13,642 nt of DNA, taken from the NCBI GenBank assembly GCA_003641545.1, contig QNAU01000007.1, positions 1 through 13,642 of the forward strand, read 5' to 3'. The notes below the pieces were generated by a model. It did no database searches. It was not told the origin of the DNA and worked only from the letters and a program-made list of their open reading frames with translations. The position numbers and the translations under genes were made by a program. Each line of letters starts with the position of its first letter. The stretch's first letter is position 1. This stretch comes from Thermotoga sp. GTDB taxonomy: Bacteria; Thermotogota; Thermotogae; B21-G9. Positions 12,896 to 13,642 of this stretch are shown here, in pieces.

Positions 12896-13642
12896 TTGAG
12901 CAGGGGAAAGCTCAGAGCCCTCAAGAGGAGAATAAATTCGACCATATCAACGATGCACATAACGAAAGCCATGGAAATGGTCGCGAGAGCCAAGGTTCAG
13001 AGAGCGGAGAGGATATGGGCAAGATACAGGAATTTCTTGAAGGATTACAGGGAAACCTTCAAAAAGCTGATTCAATCCTATGATTTTGATGAAATCGAAA
13101 ACATCTTCATAGAATCCCCCGAAAGGAAAGTCTCCAAGACTGCCATACTCGTCGTGAGTTCCGATATGGGATTGTGTGGTGCGTACAATTCCGAATTGTT
13201 GAAGTTGGCTGAACGTGAGGCGGAAAATTTGGGGGGAAGGTTCGCGGGTTATCTCGCACTCGGTGTGAAGGCAAACTCTTATTTCAGATACAGGAAGATA
13301 AAGATCATCAAGGGATGGGAAAAACTCTACGATATGCCGAGATACGACAACGCGGAATACATATTCGATGAAATCCGCGATCTGATCGACAATGGGAAGA
13401 TAGATTCACTGAAAGTTGCGTACGTTGTGAAGACATCGACCTTGGTTCAACTACCGAGAATCATCGATCTCATACCCCTGAAAGTAGATGAAAGGATCAG
13501 AAAAGAGGAATATGAATACGAACCAAAACTCGAAGAACTTTTGAATTCCTTCATACCGAGGTTGATCATCGTCGAACTTTTGAATCTCATGATGGAAGCC
13601 AAGGTGAGTGAGTTCTATTCACGGCAGAATGCCATGAGAAAC
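12896..13642 (+). CDS. atpG: ATP synthase F1 subunit gamma, 5' portion
   Basis: Gamma is the central rotor shaft. The reading frame starts with TTG 12896, five bases after GAGGTG, and is open to the right edge (249 codons). I translated it by hand: the N-terminus MSRGKLRALKRRI, then STMHITKAMEMVARAK (18-33), matches the gamma N-terminal helix; VVSSDMGLCGAYNSELLKL (86-104) is the conserved Rossmann-like segment, and the visible end SEFYSRQNAMRN begins the C-terminal helix signature. About 25-35 residues are missing at the C-terminus. The genes for epsilon and beta are expected just beyond the window. Confidence 0.96.
   Translation, partial: MSRGKLRALKRRINSTISTMHITKAMEMVARAKVQRAERIWARYRNFLKDYRETFKKLIQSYDFDEIENIFIESPERKVSKTAILVVSSDMGLCGAYNSELLKLAEREAENLGGRFAGYLALGVKANSYFRYRKIKIIKGWEKLYDMPRYDNAEYIFDEIRDLIDNGKIDSLKVAYVVKTSTLVQLPRIIDLIPLKVDERIRKEEYEYEPKLEELLNSFIPRLIIVELLNLMMEAKVSEFYSRQNAMRN

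Noticed and set aside
1..13642. CRISPR arrays, tRNA or rRNA genes, insertion sequences, phage genes, toxin-antitoxin pairs or other defence systems
   Set aside because: I looked on both strands and saw no spaced direct repeats, no tRNA-like cloverleaf context, no transposase or terminal repeats and no small toxin-like gene; conserved housekeeping genes fill nearly the whole window.

Overview
This window looks like the chromosome of a thermophilic member of the Thermotogota, close to Thermotoga or Pseudothermotoga. The evidence is the protein sequences, a coding style rich in AGA/AGG arginine codons, ATA isoleucine codons and purines, frequent TTG and GTG starts, and gene groups that match Thermotoga maritima as I remember it (polA, cheX and the F-type ATP synthase together; two TrkA-type RCK proteins next to TrkH). 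Genus and species cannot be settled from the sequence alone. The window is almost entirely coding. I see no tRNA, rRNA, CRISPR array, insertion sequence, phage gene or long non-coding stretch; the largest gap is the 124-base divergent promoter region at 4291-4414.

Layout. (1) 1-379, plus strand: the 3' end of a YigZ/IMPACT-family gene cut by the left edge. (2) 4290 down to 374, minus strand: a compact five-gene operon reading, in order of transcription, an unrecognised integral membrane protein, a response-regulator receiver fused to TPR-like helices, a short RCK_N protein, a full-length RCK_N/RCK_C protein, and the TrkH potassium-translocating subunit. The last four form a probable potassium uptake module. 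(3) 4291-4414: divergent promoter region. (4) 4415 to beyond 13642, plus strand: a run of eleven genes with gaps of 23 bases or less and several overlaps: Sua5/YwlC (tRNA t6A synthesis), DNA polymerase I, the CheX chemotaxis phosphatase, two small ATP synthase accessory membrane proteins (AtpZ-like and AtpI-like), then atpB-E-F-H-A and a partial atpG.

How the genes work together. The ATP synthase block encodes a, c, b, delta, alpha and the start of gamma; epsilon and beta are expected just beyond the right edge. The c subunit has a Na+-type binding signature with a second carboxylate in helix 1, so the enzyme is probably sodium-coupled. The minus-strand operon is a Trk/Ktr-type K+ importer with a two-gene cytosolic gating ring and a receiver protein that has no DNA-binding domain. 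K+ import and a Na+-linked ATP synthase therefore sit on either side of one divergent promoter region, though nothing in the sequence shows that they are co-regulated.

I found no convincing wholly new system. The points most worth a second look are the receiver-TPR protein and unknown membrane protein in the K+ operon, the unequal nucleotide-binding motifs in the two RCK proteins, and the two-carboxylate c subunit.
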